Below, piece after piece: positions 15,001-24,030 of a DNA stretch of 64,000 nucleotides. Position numbers and translations under genes: made by a program. The notes under the pieces were generated by a model. The model did not search any database. It was not told the DNA's origin and saw only the letters and a list, made by a program, of their open reading frames with translations. Numbering within the stretch: the stretch's first letter is position 1; each line of letters starts with the position of its first letter. The stretch spans positions 16,872,821 through 16,936,820 of the forward strand of contig NC_092578.1 of the NCBI RefSeq assembly GCF_037975245.1. Direction: 5' to 3'. Source of the DNA: Apostichopus japonicus (lineage: Eukaryota; Echinodermata; Holothuroidea; Aspidochirotida; Stichopodidae).

Positions 15001-18000
15001 CCAAGTACAGCAATGAAAATAAGAATTGGGCTTGCACTTAGTAGCTGTCAACAAAATAACGCAAGATGGAATGCTTGGCTTAGCAGTTACATAACAAGGA
15101 AGCGAATTCCAGAGCCTGGTAGCACGGTTTTGGAGATTGTTAAAATGTGAAGCAGTTTAGATGGTGTCTTGATGCAGGAATGTAGACAGTCGAGTATTGT
15201 GGTAATGGATTGAAAAGTTGTGTGAAAAAGTAGTTCGAAAAGCAATCAGGTAAAAGGTCGTGAAGGGATCGGTAAAAATGAAAGTAGCAATACTGGCGTT
15301 TGCTATGTCAGTAAGTTTCAGTATAAGTGCAGTGACTTGAAGAAATGATTTGTGTGGTCAAGTGGTTTGGAAACAAAGTGATATTAAACTTTCATTTTCC
15401 AATTTGTTTGTTAATACCGCGGCTAACTTCTTCATTTGACGTTAACACAAGCTCAGATGTAATATGGACATGGTTTATCATCATATATTGTAACGGAGCA
15501 ATTTAGTCAACTCGGACAGGATACCTAACAGGATACTTAATGGATGTTATTGCGAGTCAGCAAAAACACATTATGTACACAATGTACATTATGTACATGT
15601 TATTTTGGGCGCTTTATGTATGTCGATCTGGACACACGTATACTGTTACAAACTGATATATGTTCAGTTAATGTTAACTTAATGTACTAAATATATATTA
15701 TCAGATTATATATGTCTATCTATCTCTCTACCTGTCCCTCTGTCTTATAAATTACAATAAAATGAGTATAAATAATAATAATACATTACATAATAAGTAA
15801 ACATTGTGTTACCAGAACAGTTCCATCGGCACCCGAACTCCGTACAGTCGCGCCCAGCCATTGATCTGTTTTATTCCGTGTGGACTCCTGGATTTCTGCC
15901 ATAGGGAAATAAAATCATTTTAGTACATACAGAACACTTAGGGTAGGACAGTGACGTAGCCAGAGGAAGAGTACACATACCCCCACCCCACCCACCCCAC
16001 ACCCAACAGAAATTTCGGGGTCGAATCAGGGACTGGCAAGAAAAATTACACGCTCGTTAAGTCGTATACGTGACCAAGATTTAAGTTATACACAAATGTA
16101 GTTAAAATGATAGAAACGATAGCACCATTTGCATTTAGACATTACCGGTACTGAAACACAAGGGGTTTACCCCTTGAAATAACCGGTGTGAGTAGAAAGG
16201 GAAGGGGAGGGGTTCTTAGAAAAAGACAGAGCTTATAAAAAAAGTATAGTACATAAACAAGTCATATTTATACAGTCAAAAATTCTTCAACATTGTTTTC
16301 AAAAGTGGCAAAATATGTCATCATGCCGGTACATATAAGCAACCTCCATTTTTGCAAAATTTCTTAAAGGAGAGTGGACACCCTGCCCCTGGACAACGTA
16401 ACCTCTTTACCTTCCTACTACAAAAAAGAAAGAAAGAAAGAAAGTTGGTTGCGCCCCTGGGGTAGAGCCTATATCCTGACATGAAATGTTATCAAAACAG
16501 GTTTAATTAACCCTTAATTCTCTGACTCTTAAATGAGGACACAAATGTGGCATTAGTAAGCCTAGGCCTATACTATTATTAACTGGTATATAGTGCGAAG
16601 GGTAAGGGTGCTCACGGCGTGCAACAATCGTTAAATATAATGCATGGTTGGGAGGGATGGTGTCATATGCACTTACAACTTGCATTTTAGTGGACAAAGC
16701 CCGGCTTATTTCATCAGCAAAGAAATTATTTATTTATTAACACTATAATAGGCCTAAGTCTAGTAAGTAGGCCTATGCCTATATAGTGAACCAAATAAAA
16801 GTAGGCCTAGCCTAGGGCGCTTGACATAAATAGGGTTAAATGAGAATATGACATTGGAAAATGAGGCCACGATTATGGGATGGTTGTGGGATTAGGAGAT
16901 GGTTGTGATCAGCATGGCAAGCCCTGATATAAACATGGTAAGAATCTAGGACTATAGGATTAATCTGGTATAGTACTGTACATACAGCAGTGGGATTAGG
17001 GGATGGTTGTGTCCAGCATGACTAAAAATGCCGGCCTTTAACAGGATCCACCCCTTTTGGTAATCCTTTTGAAACCAAACGCAGCCTTCCATCTCTTCTC
17101 ATGAACAGGACTATTTCGCATGCAATATCTGATTTTCTAGTTTTGGGTCTAACCACAATTGTTTCCAACATTTGAAATTACTGTGAAGTGATGCTTTTTT
17201 TAAGGAAAAGTCGCCCAGGAATGAAACTAGGCACGAAAACCAAACCACCGAACGACTGATCCGCTCTCAGCCCCAGTCCCCTTGCATCGAGACTGTGACT
17301 GTGTGATCATCGTCGGGTGTGCATCACCATTCCCCTCGAAAGGGAACATATACTACACATGATCTTAGCCAAAAGGCCGAGAGGCGTGATGTGATGTGGA
17401 AGTAAATGATAAGCCTACGCATAAAATAAATGTAGCTACAGCAATATGTTACTACGATGTATTCAACGTTTAACTTCCCTGTCTGCCAGCATTGAACGTC
17501 ACATACTTTGCATGCAATTGACACAAACGAAAGCTTTGCTTCAAAAACAATATCAAGTTACCCTTTTAACAGGCTTTTTCTATGAATTTTTAACTACTAA
17601 CTTTCACTTTTGATACACTGTGCAGGACGTAGCCTGCAGGCGGAGGGGGATTGAAGAAATTTGAAAAATGAAAGTGGGTCTACGATAATGTGAACGCCTG
17701 GACAATATGCGCTGTATCAGTTAATTTTAGCGAAATGTGCATATCATTTCTTCTGTTTCATTCTTTTTTAGTTAGTAGTGCGCAACCTCAAGATTCTAGG
17801 CACGTATTGCAGGAATGGCGTTCGAAAAGAACACACGGTTTATTTTAACCGCTCATCTCTTATACATTAGAGACCCTATATATAGGCTCTCTAGTATACA
17901 TGCACGATCGCCATGTATTTGCTTTTTCACGAGTTTTGTTATAGAATAACAATAAACGTAGAGAGCTCCTAAGATTTAACCTGCGTGGACAGTGTATCAG

Positions 18001-21000
18001 TCTAATGTGACACTACGGGGAATAAATATATTTGTTACGTCTATGTGTTTTATGTAGGTCTTTCAGTGTCAAAATAAACACCTATATGCAGTGACTCAAA
18101 TGTTTTAACTAAGAATATTGAGGCACTGTGAATATACGTATATAATAGGGCCTTTTTTAACATACAAATTAGGTAGATTGTGGCCCCAGTCCCCTACACG
18201 ACCCATCCACTCGTTTGACCCCCCCTAATTTCGTGGGTCCCTTTTGACACAAATAATGATAACACAAACTTCAACAATTAATTTACACCTAAATTCCCCA
18301 TATGGCTTCCCCTCAGTAAACATAGGCTATAGGCTACCATTAGAATGCCCAAGCGTGCTATTATATCTTCAATTACCTGTGTAAAACAATGAATAAGCAG
18401 AGTTTATACAGTAAATGAAAGTCCTAATTTCCCCTAACAAGTGACTTTACCGATTTTTTATTTTCTAATTTACCCTTTTTTTTTGGGGGGGGGGGGAGTG
18501 TAAATTTCTAAAACATGAGATCTCAGTATAAAGAATGGTTAGATGCAACTTACAACGCCTGGGATTGCCATTTCCGGCAACCTGGGCGGCATTTTGGGCA
18601 CAAATTGTCTTGCTACGCGAGACGCCAACTGGTGGTGGCGCTCCGCTTAGATAGTGTCATGATGGTCCCTTTTGGGAAATGACCCACCCACTAAAAATTT
18701 CTTTAAAAAAGGCCCTGGCATATATATGCACATCAAAAGCATCACTATGTAACATTGGACGATATAATGTTTCCCGATGTTCTCCTTAAATGTCCCCGTA
18801 GGGATTCCACACAGGCTACCCTCTGATAAATAATTCCTCCTTATTACTAATACCCACTCTAAGCTGAAATCCAACAGGCTTAAAAGTTGCCTAGATATAC
18901 ACAACTCTAATTCGTGGAAGGGAGGCCTCGGCTCTGGCAGGGGATGGGTGGGGGACGGGTGGCCCCTAAGCCCTAGGAACCCGGTGACTAGAGTGGCTAG
19001 AGTGCTAAACAGCGCAGTCACCGGGTGTGGTGAGGATGATTCTCTCTCTCCTTAAAAGTTTTCCGGCCAGGGCAGGGGGCAGCCGTCCACCCCCTCCCCA
19101 TCCCCATTAGTCTTTTTATTCGCATTACACCCTCAAAAAACAAAAAACAAAAAACATCGAAAGATAAGGTGTTCTCGTTTTGTCCATATTCCCTCACTCC
19201 AAATTTCCTATAGTTTTCTTTAGATCCCACATTCTAGTTGTCGATACCCAAAATTATAACAAAACTTATCCAAATTCTGCAGGAGCTTGGCTTCGCCCCA
19301 GCTCGACCAGTTCACACACTTATTCACACACACACACACATAGGCTATGGCCCTAATGTGCAGTGTGCTATGAATTATTGTTCCTGGATATATAGGTAAC
19401 CTTATGTACACAGGACGTCCTGGCGAGTCGTGCGTGACGCGTAACATAAAATACATATTAAAATATTCATTTTTTTTACCGTGCAAAAGATTTGAGTTAA
19501 CATACTGCCTACTAAGGTTCAAATTTCCTTGTACACGTTTTATGGCTTTGTTTATCTTGCTACAAGTAAAATTCATTGGCATGATAATTAACCACGAATG
19601 ACACTAGCTAGTCGGATGCCATTGTTCTTATATGCTAAATCATGCAGTTACGGCAATATATAATTCTTCCATGAAAGTGTGGAAAGACATATTTGTTTTG
19701 TAGTCTTCTTTGTATATTTTACATTTACATTTTTTGTTGTTGAAACTATGCAATCTTGGGTGGCTGAGACCTTTTATCCAACAAATTCACAAAAAAACGT
19801 TCTTTTTAAATAGAATTTCATGTCAAAAGACGTTATTACACACTCACTGACAAACACCGCCAACTTAGAAAACCCTCAGAGGTCACCTACTCAGAAGCGA
19901 TATGAAAAACATGTATTGTATATGTAACTGTGGATAATATTGCGTAGAATAAAACCTTTCAGTGGAAAACGTATAGACCTATACACATGATGTGCATAAT
20001 TTAAAATAACGTTAGGGTAGATGGTGATTAGACTTTTATATCATTATATTTAGTGACAAAGAGGCAGACCGTCACATACAGAGTGTTTACATATGGACAG
20101 ACACATATAAACAGCATATAGCCAACACATAAAGACATATAAAGACATAAAGAGAATGTTGAAAACCTTGTGAAATTTTCTCGCAATTCGTAGCACTGTC
20201 GAGGGGCAAGACTGGACATCTGTAAACCGCTCCAGTTGTCTTAGATAACCCACTATCACCGCGTGGAGCTCCTACCATTAACCTACAGAGGGAGAATAAA
20301 CAACAAGAAGGTTTAATATATCATACATTAAAGGTCTTTCAATACCAATTAATAAAAAAGAAAATAGATTGAACTGATAAAACAGCGTCTGTAAACAACT
20401 AGGTAAGCGAGGTCCTGAATTTTCTTAACTTTGATAATTTTTTTAAGATTTATTTTTAACATTTTGCGAATCACTGACGTACAGTCGAACTGATATCCTG
20501 TGCCATACAGATTAAACTATGCACAGCTCCATATACGGGAGGCGTTATGATTAATCCGTCTTTCCTTCCGTATATATACTGACGCAATAGCAAGAAGTCA
20601 TAGTGTGTGTACCTTGTCGATGGAGATTATTCCAAAGTTTAGCCACATTTATCAATATTTTTGAATATTCCCATTACTATCAAGTTTTACAAATGGATAA
20701 TGTTATGTGATTGCATACAACTGTTCTTAAAGATAATAATATATTTCTAACACGCTTGCAATTATTATTTCCACGGTACACCACATCTTCCCATATATAA
20801 TGTTAAAGGATTGCTGTAGGAAGTATATGCGATAGAATGGGGAGCGTCTATATATATATATATATATATATTGTCATGTCGTGTCACGTGAATAATTATA
20901 TCACCTGACTCCTTCTTTATGTATTCATTGTTTTTTCTAAGTATCTGATGAGCATACAATTTAATTTCTTATCCTATATTTTCCAGGGGTGACTAAGCAC

Positions 21001-21485
21001 CTTCAGACCCCATGGGTTGTATTCCCTGACCCCCCCCCCTATTCCCTCCCTGTCGGAAGGGCTTGGGAGACATTATGGGCGAATAGAAACTCAACTTAAT
21101 CACTGCTGAAAAAAACAAAATGGCCTGTCAATTCAGCTGTGAGGATGATCCAATTAGGAGCAAACATATGTATAAGTTATCGGCTTTACCTGAGACTTTA
21201 CTGATTGATGTTGTAAACTAAATTGGCCATGAATTAAACAACGATAACGTAAGTTGATTCAGTAAATGTGTTTACTCAATGCATGCATACATATAACATA
21301 TATACTTACATATCGTCGTCTCCAACACTGTGTATAGCCACAGAGAAACCGAAAAAGGTCCCATCATCACCATGTCGAATGACTGGAGATCTTGTGTCCA
21401 GATTATAACAACATGAAATATGTATGCCTATTAGCAAAACAAAAACTTGTCCTAACTTATGAAGCCTATTCGATCTCTTTGCCAT
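1511..21485 (-). CDS. integrin alpha subunit, no I domain, 20 exons, 3' part missing (gene span)
   Basis: This is the large subunit of an alpha/beta heterodimeric receptor that binds extracellular matrix or other cells. Twenty exons were joined by hand; every junction has GT/AG and matching phase, giving 653 uninterrupted codons. Order: signal peptide (about residues 1-26), FG-GAP propeller blades 1-7 (about 27-440), thigh (about 440-590), genu and start of calf-1 (590-653). No I domain is inserted between blades 2 and 3. GGPGSY and the cysteine pattern resemble the alpha5/alphaV/PS2 (RGD-binding) group, which is inference. DxDxDxxxD-type calcium loops are seen in blades 5, 6 and 7 but not clearly in blade 4. 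Calf-2, the cleavage region, membrane helix and GFFKR tail should lie beyond base 1. No exon was found between 1 and 1510. Confidence 0.93.
2091..2145. repeat. (TA)n microsatellite
   Basis: About 27 TA units in the intron after integrin exon 19, 24 bases downstream of its donor. Confidence 0.95.
2169..2233 (-). CDS. integrin alpha exon 19: genu, start of calf-1
   Basis: A 65-base exon encoding IPIFFDCLNPACSPNLITSV plus a partial Lys/Ser. DC-x4-C matches the DCGEDNxCxPxL motif at the thigh/calf-1 boundary. The acceptor is gcctctag and the donor AAAAG/GTATTT, phase 2. A (TA)n tract follows in the next intron. Confidence 0.86.
2580..2711 (-). CDS. integrin alpha exon 18: thigh domain end
   Basis: Residues 539-582, containing DKVSPITISVSSEV, which corresponds to DKLSPIHIALNFSL of human alpha5. 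The exon is exactly 44 codons, phase 0 at both ends. The acceptor is gaccacag and the donor CAG/GTAAGC. Confidence 0.9.
3010..3167 (-). CDS. integrin alpha exon 17: thigh domain
   Basis: Residues 486-538: VFNIILTMEAEKQISRAEFY, a variable middle and KCESFNAFLK. It aligns with [20 protein letters not shown] in human alpha5. The acceptor is aacttgcag and the donor AAG/GTAAGC, phase 0. Confidence 0.9.
3690..4535. repeat. GGTA-type minisatellite with higher-order units
   Basis: Variants of TATAGGTACATATAGGTAAG repeated for about 850 bases. A distinctive segment containing AGTTATAAATATACGTA and ACGCATAGGTAAGTATATA appears near 3869, 4144 and 4383, so units of about 240-275 bases have been duplicated. 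It lies in the integrin intron between exons 16 and 17. The Tyr/Leu/Pro-rich frames across it are not genes. Confidence 0.93.
4802..4839 (-). CDS. integrin alpha exon 16: thigh micro-exon
   Basis: A 38-base exon reading FGGQVCMNYTGL between flanking partial codons. It was found because exons 15 and 17 do not join in frame without it. The acceptor tttaattatag follows a T-rich tract, the donor is CTAG/GTACCA, and the 38-base length repairs the phase. VCMNYTGL aligns with FCLNASGK in the vertebrate thigh domain and carries the sequon NYT. Confidence 0.8.
5173..5274 (-). CDS. integrin alpha exon 15: thigh domain start
   Basis: Residues 439-472 plus two bases. TKPVIRPFITVTFDS matches the RARPVITVNA start of the thigh domain, and NLTG is an N-glycosylation sequon. 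The acceptor is catacag and the donor GTAAGTAA, phase 2. Confidence 0.9.
6311..6356 (-). CDS. integrin alpha exon 14: blade 7 micro-exon
   Basis: A 46-base exon encoding DLLVGSYQSDTVVLIR across its two junctions, equal to DLIVGAFGVDRAILYR of alphaV and ending the propeller. The acceptor is ttttctgcag after a long pyrimidine tract, and the donor is ATTAG/GTGATT, phase 2. Confidence 0.92.
6729..6819 (-). CDS. integrin alpha exon 13: blade 7 start
   Basis: Residues 394-423, with RFGFALSANRDADKNLYP. It holds the blade-7 calcium loop DADKNLYPD (DIDKNGYPD in alphaV), completed by exon 14. The acceptor tgttgtcag lies at the edge of a threefold tandem repeat. The donor is CCAG/GTGAGATA, phase 1. Confidence 0.92.
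6824..7100. repeat. about 93-base tandem repeat, three copies, touching a splice acceptor
   Basis: Three near-identical units containing TTATAGTGTGTTGTTATGTT and ATAACACCTCAAAATACCGAG. The array starts 4-5 bases from integrin exon 13; read on the minus strand each unit carries a TTTGCTTTTGTTGT pyrimidine tract like that of the real acceptor. Confidence 0.9.
7648..7739 (-). CDS. integrin alpha exon 12: blade 6 end
   Basis: Residues 363-393: DLAISAPYEESGAVYIYNG and a lysine-rich loop ending MPSQ. This is one of the best conserved parts, equal to DIAIAAPYGG...VYIFNGR in human alphaV. The acceptor is ttcgtacag and the donor CAG/GTTCAC, phase 0. Confidence 0.94.
7972..8040 (+). ncRNA. degenerate tRNA-like (SINE head) fragment
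   Basis: CGCTAGGTCGGTAAAGC resembles a tRNA A box and GACTTCGAATTAC a decayed B box, about 35 bases apart. No acceptor stem pairs, so this is at most a relic of a tRNA-derived SINE. Confidence 0.25.
8445..8550 (-). CDS. integrin alpha exon 11: blade 6 start
   Basis: Residues 328-362, ending in FGFVVCALGDINDDGVN. This carries the blade-6 calcium loop DINDDGVND, whose last Asp is made across the intron. The acceptor is cacttaaag and the donor GTGAGAAT, phase 1. Confidence 0.93.
8809..8905 (-). CDS. integrin alpha exon 10: blade 5
   Basis: Residues 295-327: FDDLVVGASNYW, then DVGQVYIYYQTSL. It completes the blade-5 calcium loop begun in exon 9. The acceptor is tttcttag and the donor GTAAGTTT, phase 0. 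Confidence 0.92.
9000..9026. repeat. (TA)n microsatellite
   Basis: Short (TA)n run in the intron upstream of integrin exon 10. Confidence 0.85.
9659..10022 (+). mobile_element. hAT-type MITE, copy 1 (CAGTGGCGTAGGAA ends)
   Basis: A 364-base element whose ends, CAGTGGCGTAGGAA and (reverse complement) CAAGGGCGTAGGAA, form a terminal inverted repeat. It is flanked by the exact 8-base duplication TGTGTGCC (9651-9658 and 10023-10030). An 8-base duplication and CAGNGGCG-like ends are typical of hAT transposons. The interior has GC-rich arms and two copies of GCAATTTGGTGC. There is no transposase. Second copy at 56725-57086. Confidence 0.88.
10366..10472 (-). CDS. integrin alpha exon 9: blade 4/5
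   Basis: Residues 260-294 plus two bases of codon 295. VRIYNKNLVLIKQIAGSQ closes blade 4 and HYGGSVVGSDLNGDG opens blade 5, with the calcium-binding loop DLNGDGFDD completed by the next exon. The acceptor is gataaag and the donor GTGAGTTT, phase 2. Confidence 0.93.
10902..10995 (-). repeat. decayed copy of the U2-headed repeat, without the U2 part
   Basis: Shares CCTATGAA/AGAAC, TGGGC, TGATCC, GAGTCCCCTTGCA and the following GACT with the 3' part of the repeats at 14808 and 17195, in the same orientation, but is diverged and lacks the snRNA-like end. Confidence 0.5.
11179..11267 (-). CDS. integrin alpha exon 8: blade 4
   Basis: Residues 230-259: GYSVAFGNFSESGDMDII then TGVPRGNVLLGM. The FG-GAP frame is clear, but the calcium loop, DFNGDGIDD in human alphaV, reads NFSESGDMD here and lacks the first three acidic ligands. 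The acceptor is ccttcacag and the donor GTAAGAGG, phase 0. Confidence 0.92.
11919..11999 (-). CDS. integrin alpha exon 7: blade 3/4 link
   Basis: Residues 203-229, starting GSIFTLNDNGNYIN and ending DGNYQ. The acceptor is ttacgaag/GG and the donor CAAG/GTAAGTCA, phase 1. The acidic stretch SEEEASNAD lies on the outer loop between blades 3 and 4, where vertebrate alpha chains are also variable. Confidence 0.88.
12271..12313 (-). CDS. integrin alpha exon 6: blade 3 micro-exon
   Basis: A 43-base exon, residues 189-202, encoding DDLVIGGPGSYAAQ. GGPGSY is a hallmark of blade 3 in the alpha5/alphaV/PS2 type. The acceptor is ctcttacag and the donor CAAG/GTAATG, phase 1. Confidence 0.9.
13044..13108 (-). 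CDS. integrin alpha exon 5: blade 2/3 link
   Basis: A 65-base exon, residues 167-188, with HCLAGISAEQTG matching the YCQGGFSAEFTKTG segment of vertebrate alpha5. The acceptor actgcag gives the required phase; a second nearby AG (ccattcag) would break the frame. The donor is GGC/GTAAGA, phase 0. There is no I-domain insertion here or in the neighbouring exons. Confidence 0.88.
14097..14220 (-). CDS. integrin alpha exon 4: blade 2
   Basis: Residues 126-166. TCAPFSKEL corresponds to the ACAPLY strand, followed by VSGVHPSGKC and APCKPTA. The cysteine spacing matches blade 2 of other integrin alphas. The acceptor is ggcacacag and the donor GTAAGCTG, phase 1. Confidence 0.9.
14808..14996 (-). ncRNA. 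U2 snRNA-headed repeat, copy 1
   Basis: Read on the minus strand, the first 41 bases (14996 to 14955) match the 5' end of U2 snRNA: TTCTCGGCCTTTTGGCTAAG, then GTAGTATCTGTTC, which is the branch-site-pairing region. After that the sequence departs fully from U2 (no stem IIa, no clear Sm site) and ends in a T run like a Pol III terminator. It is therefore not an ordinary U2 gene but a chimeric repeat or pseudogene. It lies in integrin intron 3. Confidence 0.65.
15813..15895 (-). CDS. integrin alpha exon 3: blade 2 start
   Basis: Residues 98-125. Contains QWLGATVRSSGADGTVL, matching the QWFGASVRS segment that opens blade 2 in vertebrate alphaV. It includes one N-glycosylation sequon (NKT). The acceptor is atggcag and the donor GTAACA, phase 0. 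Confidence 0.9.
17195..17386 (-). ncRNA. U2 snRNA-headed repeat, copy 2
   Basis: A close relative of the copy at 14808-14996 over its full length and in the same orientation, in integrin intron 2. The U2-like part reads CTCGGCCTTTTGGCTAAG and GTGTAGTATATGTTC. It ends in TTTT before a purine-rich run. Two copies with the same U2/non-U2 junction show that the chimera was copied as a unit. Confidence 0.65.
18560..18680 (+). mobile_element. fragment of a hAT-related element
   Basis: Holds TACGCGAGACGCCAACTGG and GGTGGCGCTCCGCTTAGATA, a block also found inside the elements at 34794-35591 (inverted) and 60866-61831. Ends could not be defined. Confidence 0.45.
20167..20282 (-). CDS. integrin alpha exon 2: blade 1
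   Basis: Residues 59-97. The acceptor ctgtag completes Met59, and LMVGAPRGDSG is the second half of the FG-GAP 1 repeat. GAVYRC and TNC supply the expected pair of blade-1 cysteines. The donor is CAAG/GTTTTC, phase 1. An RGD occurs in APRGDSG, but this position corresponds to APKAN in human alphaV and is unlikely to be a ligand motif. Confidence 0.9.
20851..20871. repeat. (TA)n microsatellite
   Basis: Short (TA)n in the integrin intron between exons 1 and 2. Confidence 0.85.
21310..21485 (-). CDS. integrin alpha exon 1: signal peptide and start of blade 1
   Basis: Encodes residues 1-58 plus two bases of codon 59. The start is the first in-frame ATG (21483-21485); the reading frame is open further upstream, but without an ATG close by. 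LGQVFVLLIGIHISCC is a hydrophobic signal core, and the mature chain probably begins at YNLD, matching the FNLD start of other integrin alphas. FFGFSVAI is the first FG-GAP strand. The donor GTAAGTATA is strong. A TATATA lies about 175 bases upstream near 21661-21668 and could be a core promoter, but this is weak. Confidence 0.9.
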
Positions 21486-23424
21486 GTTTTTGGCGTTCCG
21501 AGTTTTTAGGAGCGTCAAGTGTAATGGTCTCCCGTACCGTTTGCTATGACTATAGGATATAACTGTGTGATAATTTCAGTTAGCCTACACGTTATAACTG
21601 AAGGGCAAAATTGGATATCATAAGTAATATGTCACGTAACATACACGCTATTACAATGGGGTATATAGGTAAGTGACGTGTGCACGTCGGAATAACTTCC
21701 TTGTTCAATAAATCAGACCTATGATTTTTATTTGCAGGCTGCATAGTTCAAACACCGCGTAAAGAGAGTGTTCCAAACATGAAGTATCATCTTCGGTGAC
21801 TGATAATTTTTACCAGACAGAGAGAGTTGCCAGTATTATAGTACTTTAACGTCTACGAACACCTATATGAACAACATTGTCCTAATCACTCTTATACGGT
21901 AGGCATTAGAAATCATGAAAATCCATCAACGATTGACCATTTTACGAGTCTTTTCTTAACTCTAGTTTAATTTATGAATAAACAATTAGCTAATTATGGA
22001 CAGTGATGATGTTAAGGGAGTGACTGCCTAAGTTTCGGTTATGTTCTTCCTTTGTATTTACAACCTTCTTTTCAAGAACACTGAACACAGATTTGTGGCC
22101 TATACGGCGATTCTTTTGAAATATTTTATTGTCTTCTCTGAAAAGAGGAACATCACATTACTCAAAAGGATATATGTGGGCTTGTAATTAGGGGTTAACT
22201 TATTAAGCCCTCAAATAAATAAATGTTGAAAAGCGCAACACTCCATGTCATATAGTTTGCACATATTTAATGAGTTTCCCAGATTTATCAAAACTTCAAA
22301 CGTGTATATCATTGTAACGAAAAGAGATTTTCGGTAATATTTGAATGAGATTATCACACACAACAAATGTACTGAATATGGGGCAATACTTTAAAATATT
22401 CAAGCGAATAGGCAGTTTCGTTACGGTATTCCTGCATTGCCTGACCACAACGTTGGGTATAACTGCCTCTGTTGTGGGAAGCAGGAAGTCGCTTGGTTTG
22501 CGTATCCGGAGAACGTTTCAAAACCAGTCAAACAATAATATTGTTTCCTATAATGTTAAAAGCGAGAGTATTTATATTTGTTGATCCAAACTACGAGCCC
22601 TGCAATGGATGTAACAGATGATTGCTTCAATTTGCCAATACCCACATTTTACAGCTAAATAAACACCCAAATCATGGCCAAAAATGTCGTCTGTAATTCG
22701 AGAGTTTGACATTTTGAATGAACCCTGTACAGTGATATGGTCATGACGTGCTTTGTAACTCAGTATACTGGTTATTAGCGTATACGCTCTTACTTTGAAA
22801 TACGGAGAATTCAAATCTTGAGAGTGTCGAGGATGGTGGCCTTTTTAGAGGATTAAATCTTATCTCTTCTCCTAGATTAATATCCTAACAATTTAACCTC
22901 TGCAACTAGTGGAATATTTCCACTCTATGAATCGTAAATTTTGCAAGATTTTACTCGGAGAGGAGGATTGTACTCACTACTGGAAAGAGTGATCATTCTA
23001 AACCCTCTCAAAACGTGAGTTCTCATCATTTTGAAATTAAGAGTGGATTTTGTAGCTTCAGTTATGCAGTATGAAATTACACAGGGGTTGGGATATAAGG
23101 GGGGGGGTCGGGTAGGGAGACATAGCACAAAATGTAAAATCATCTCGCCATGGTGTTGATAGTCACTGACCAAAAAAGACACTGCAATTTGGATTTCATT
23201 TTTACTGAAAATATATTTCTCTTTCGATTCACATTCAACGAACTATCTTCAAATTATTGTTTATGCTCGTATTACAAACGGTCGTCGATTTTACTGTTCC
23301 TCGCCGTATTTTTCAATGACCGGCAGTTGCAATGTATCTGTTGTCCTCCCTAAATAATATTGATGACTCTGTCACATGATATATTAATATTATGTATTAT
23401 TTTTAAAAATATTTTTTCAAAACT
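21486..23424. other. 5' flank of the integrin gene, no feature seen
   Basis: About 1.9 kb of unique-looking AT-rich sequence between the integrin start and the TTAA MITE. It presumably holds the integrin promoter and 5' UTR. Apart from the weak TATATA noted under exon 1, I see no element I can support. Confidence 0.6.
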
Positions 23425-23793
23425 GTTAAAGGCATTGAAGACTCGCCCCAAACCGCGTGCCGCGCTCTGAAAAGTTAACTTTCCGTTGCTTGCAAGTGAA
23501 CTTGTTTTCTGCTTGTCACTACAAAATGCAGACAGTAATGAAACATGATACCTTGTTATCTTTAGCTGGACCTGAGATGTCCACGCTATATTGTTTGTAC
23601 ACTGTGCTGTGGGTATTGCCCGTAGCAGTATGTATCGACTGTACACTAGTGGCTAATTACCGACGGTAGCAATTAGCTATGTGTGTATTTTCTGGGACCG
23701 ATGGTGGTGTCTAACACTTCTGTTACACCTCATTCGAAACTAGATTACCGGCATTAACCGTTTCTTTTTGCGCGAGTCTTCACACCCTTTAAC
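23425..23793 (+). mobile_element. TTAA-flanked MITE, copy A
   Basis: About 365 bases bounded by TTAA at both ends, with terminal inverted repeats AAGGCATTGAAGACTCGC and (reverse complement of the right end) AAGGGTGTGAAGACTCGC. TTAA duplication is the signature of piggyBac-type transposition. The interior holds GTTAACTTTCCGTTGCTTGC. Two more copies lie at 37832 (inverted) and 48159. No ORF of a transposase. Confidence 0.82.
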
Positions 23794-23984
23794 AGACATA
23801 TTGCTTATATTTGTTCTTCATGTTTTTTCCCCGATACGTCATTAATGTAAAAGACAGATGTGGAGGAAAAGAATGGAAGAAAGAGGGGGGGTAAGGGGGG
23901 GTAAGGGGGTGGGGCAGAGTCGGAGGGAGAGGGAGTCGGGGGTAAACAACTTTTACCATGTTCATCGTATCTGTTATAATTTTC

Positions 23985-23990
23985 TTTATT
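23985..23990 (-). promoter_or_regulatory. possible AATAAA polyadenylation signal of the GPCR gene
   Basis: AATAAA on the minus strand about 40 bases after the GPCR stop codon. It would give a very short 3' UTR. Such hexamers are frequent in AT-rich DNA, so confidence is low. Confidence 0.3.
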
Positions 23991-24030
23991 TTACTATATT
24001 AGTCCATAAAAGAACAAAGATTTCATTAAA

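Larger units (their letters stand above)
15896..20166 (-). other. integrin intron 2, 4.3 kb
   Basis: Contains the second U2-headed repeat and a fragment of a hAT-related element near 18560-18680 with the shared block GGTGGCGCTCCGCTTAGATA. No further exon was recognised. Confidence 0.8.

Noticed and set aside
14808-17386. Calling the two loci genuine U2 snRNA genes
   Set aside because: Only the first 40 bases match U2; stem IIa, an Sm site and the 3' domain are not recognisable.
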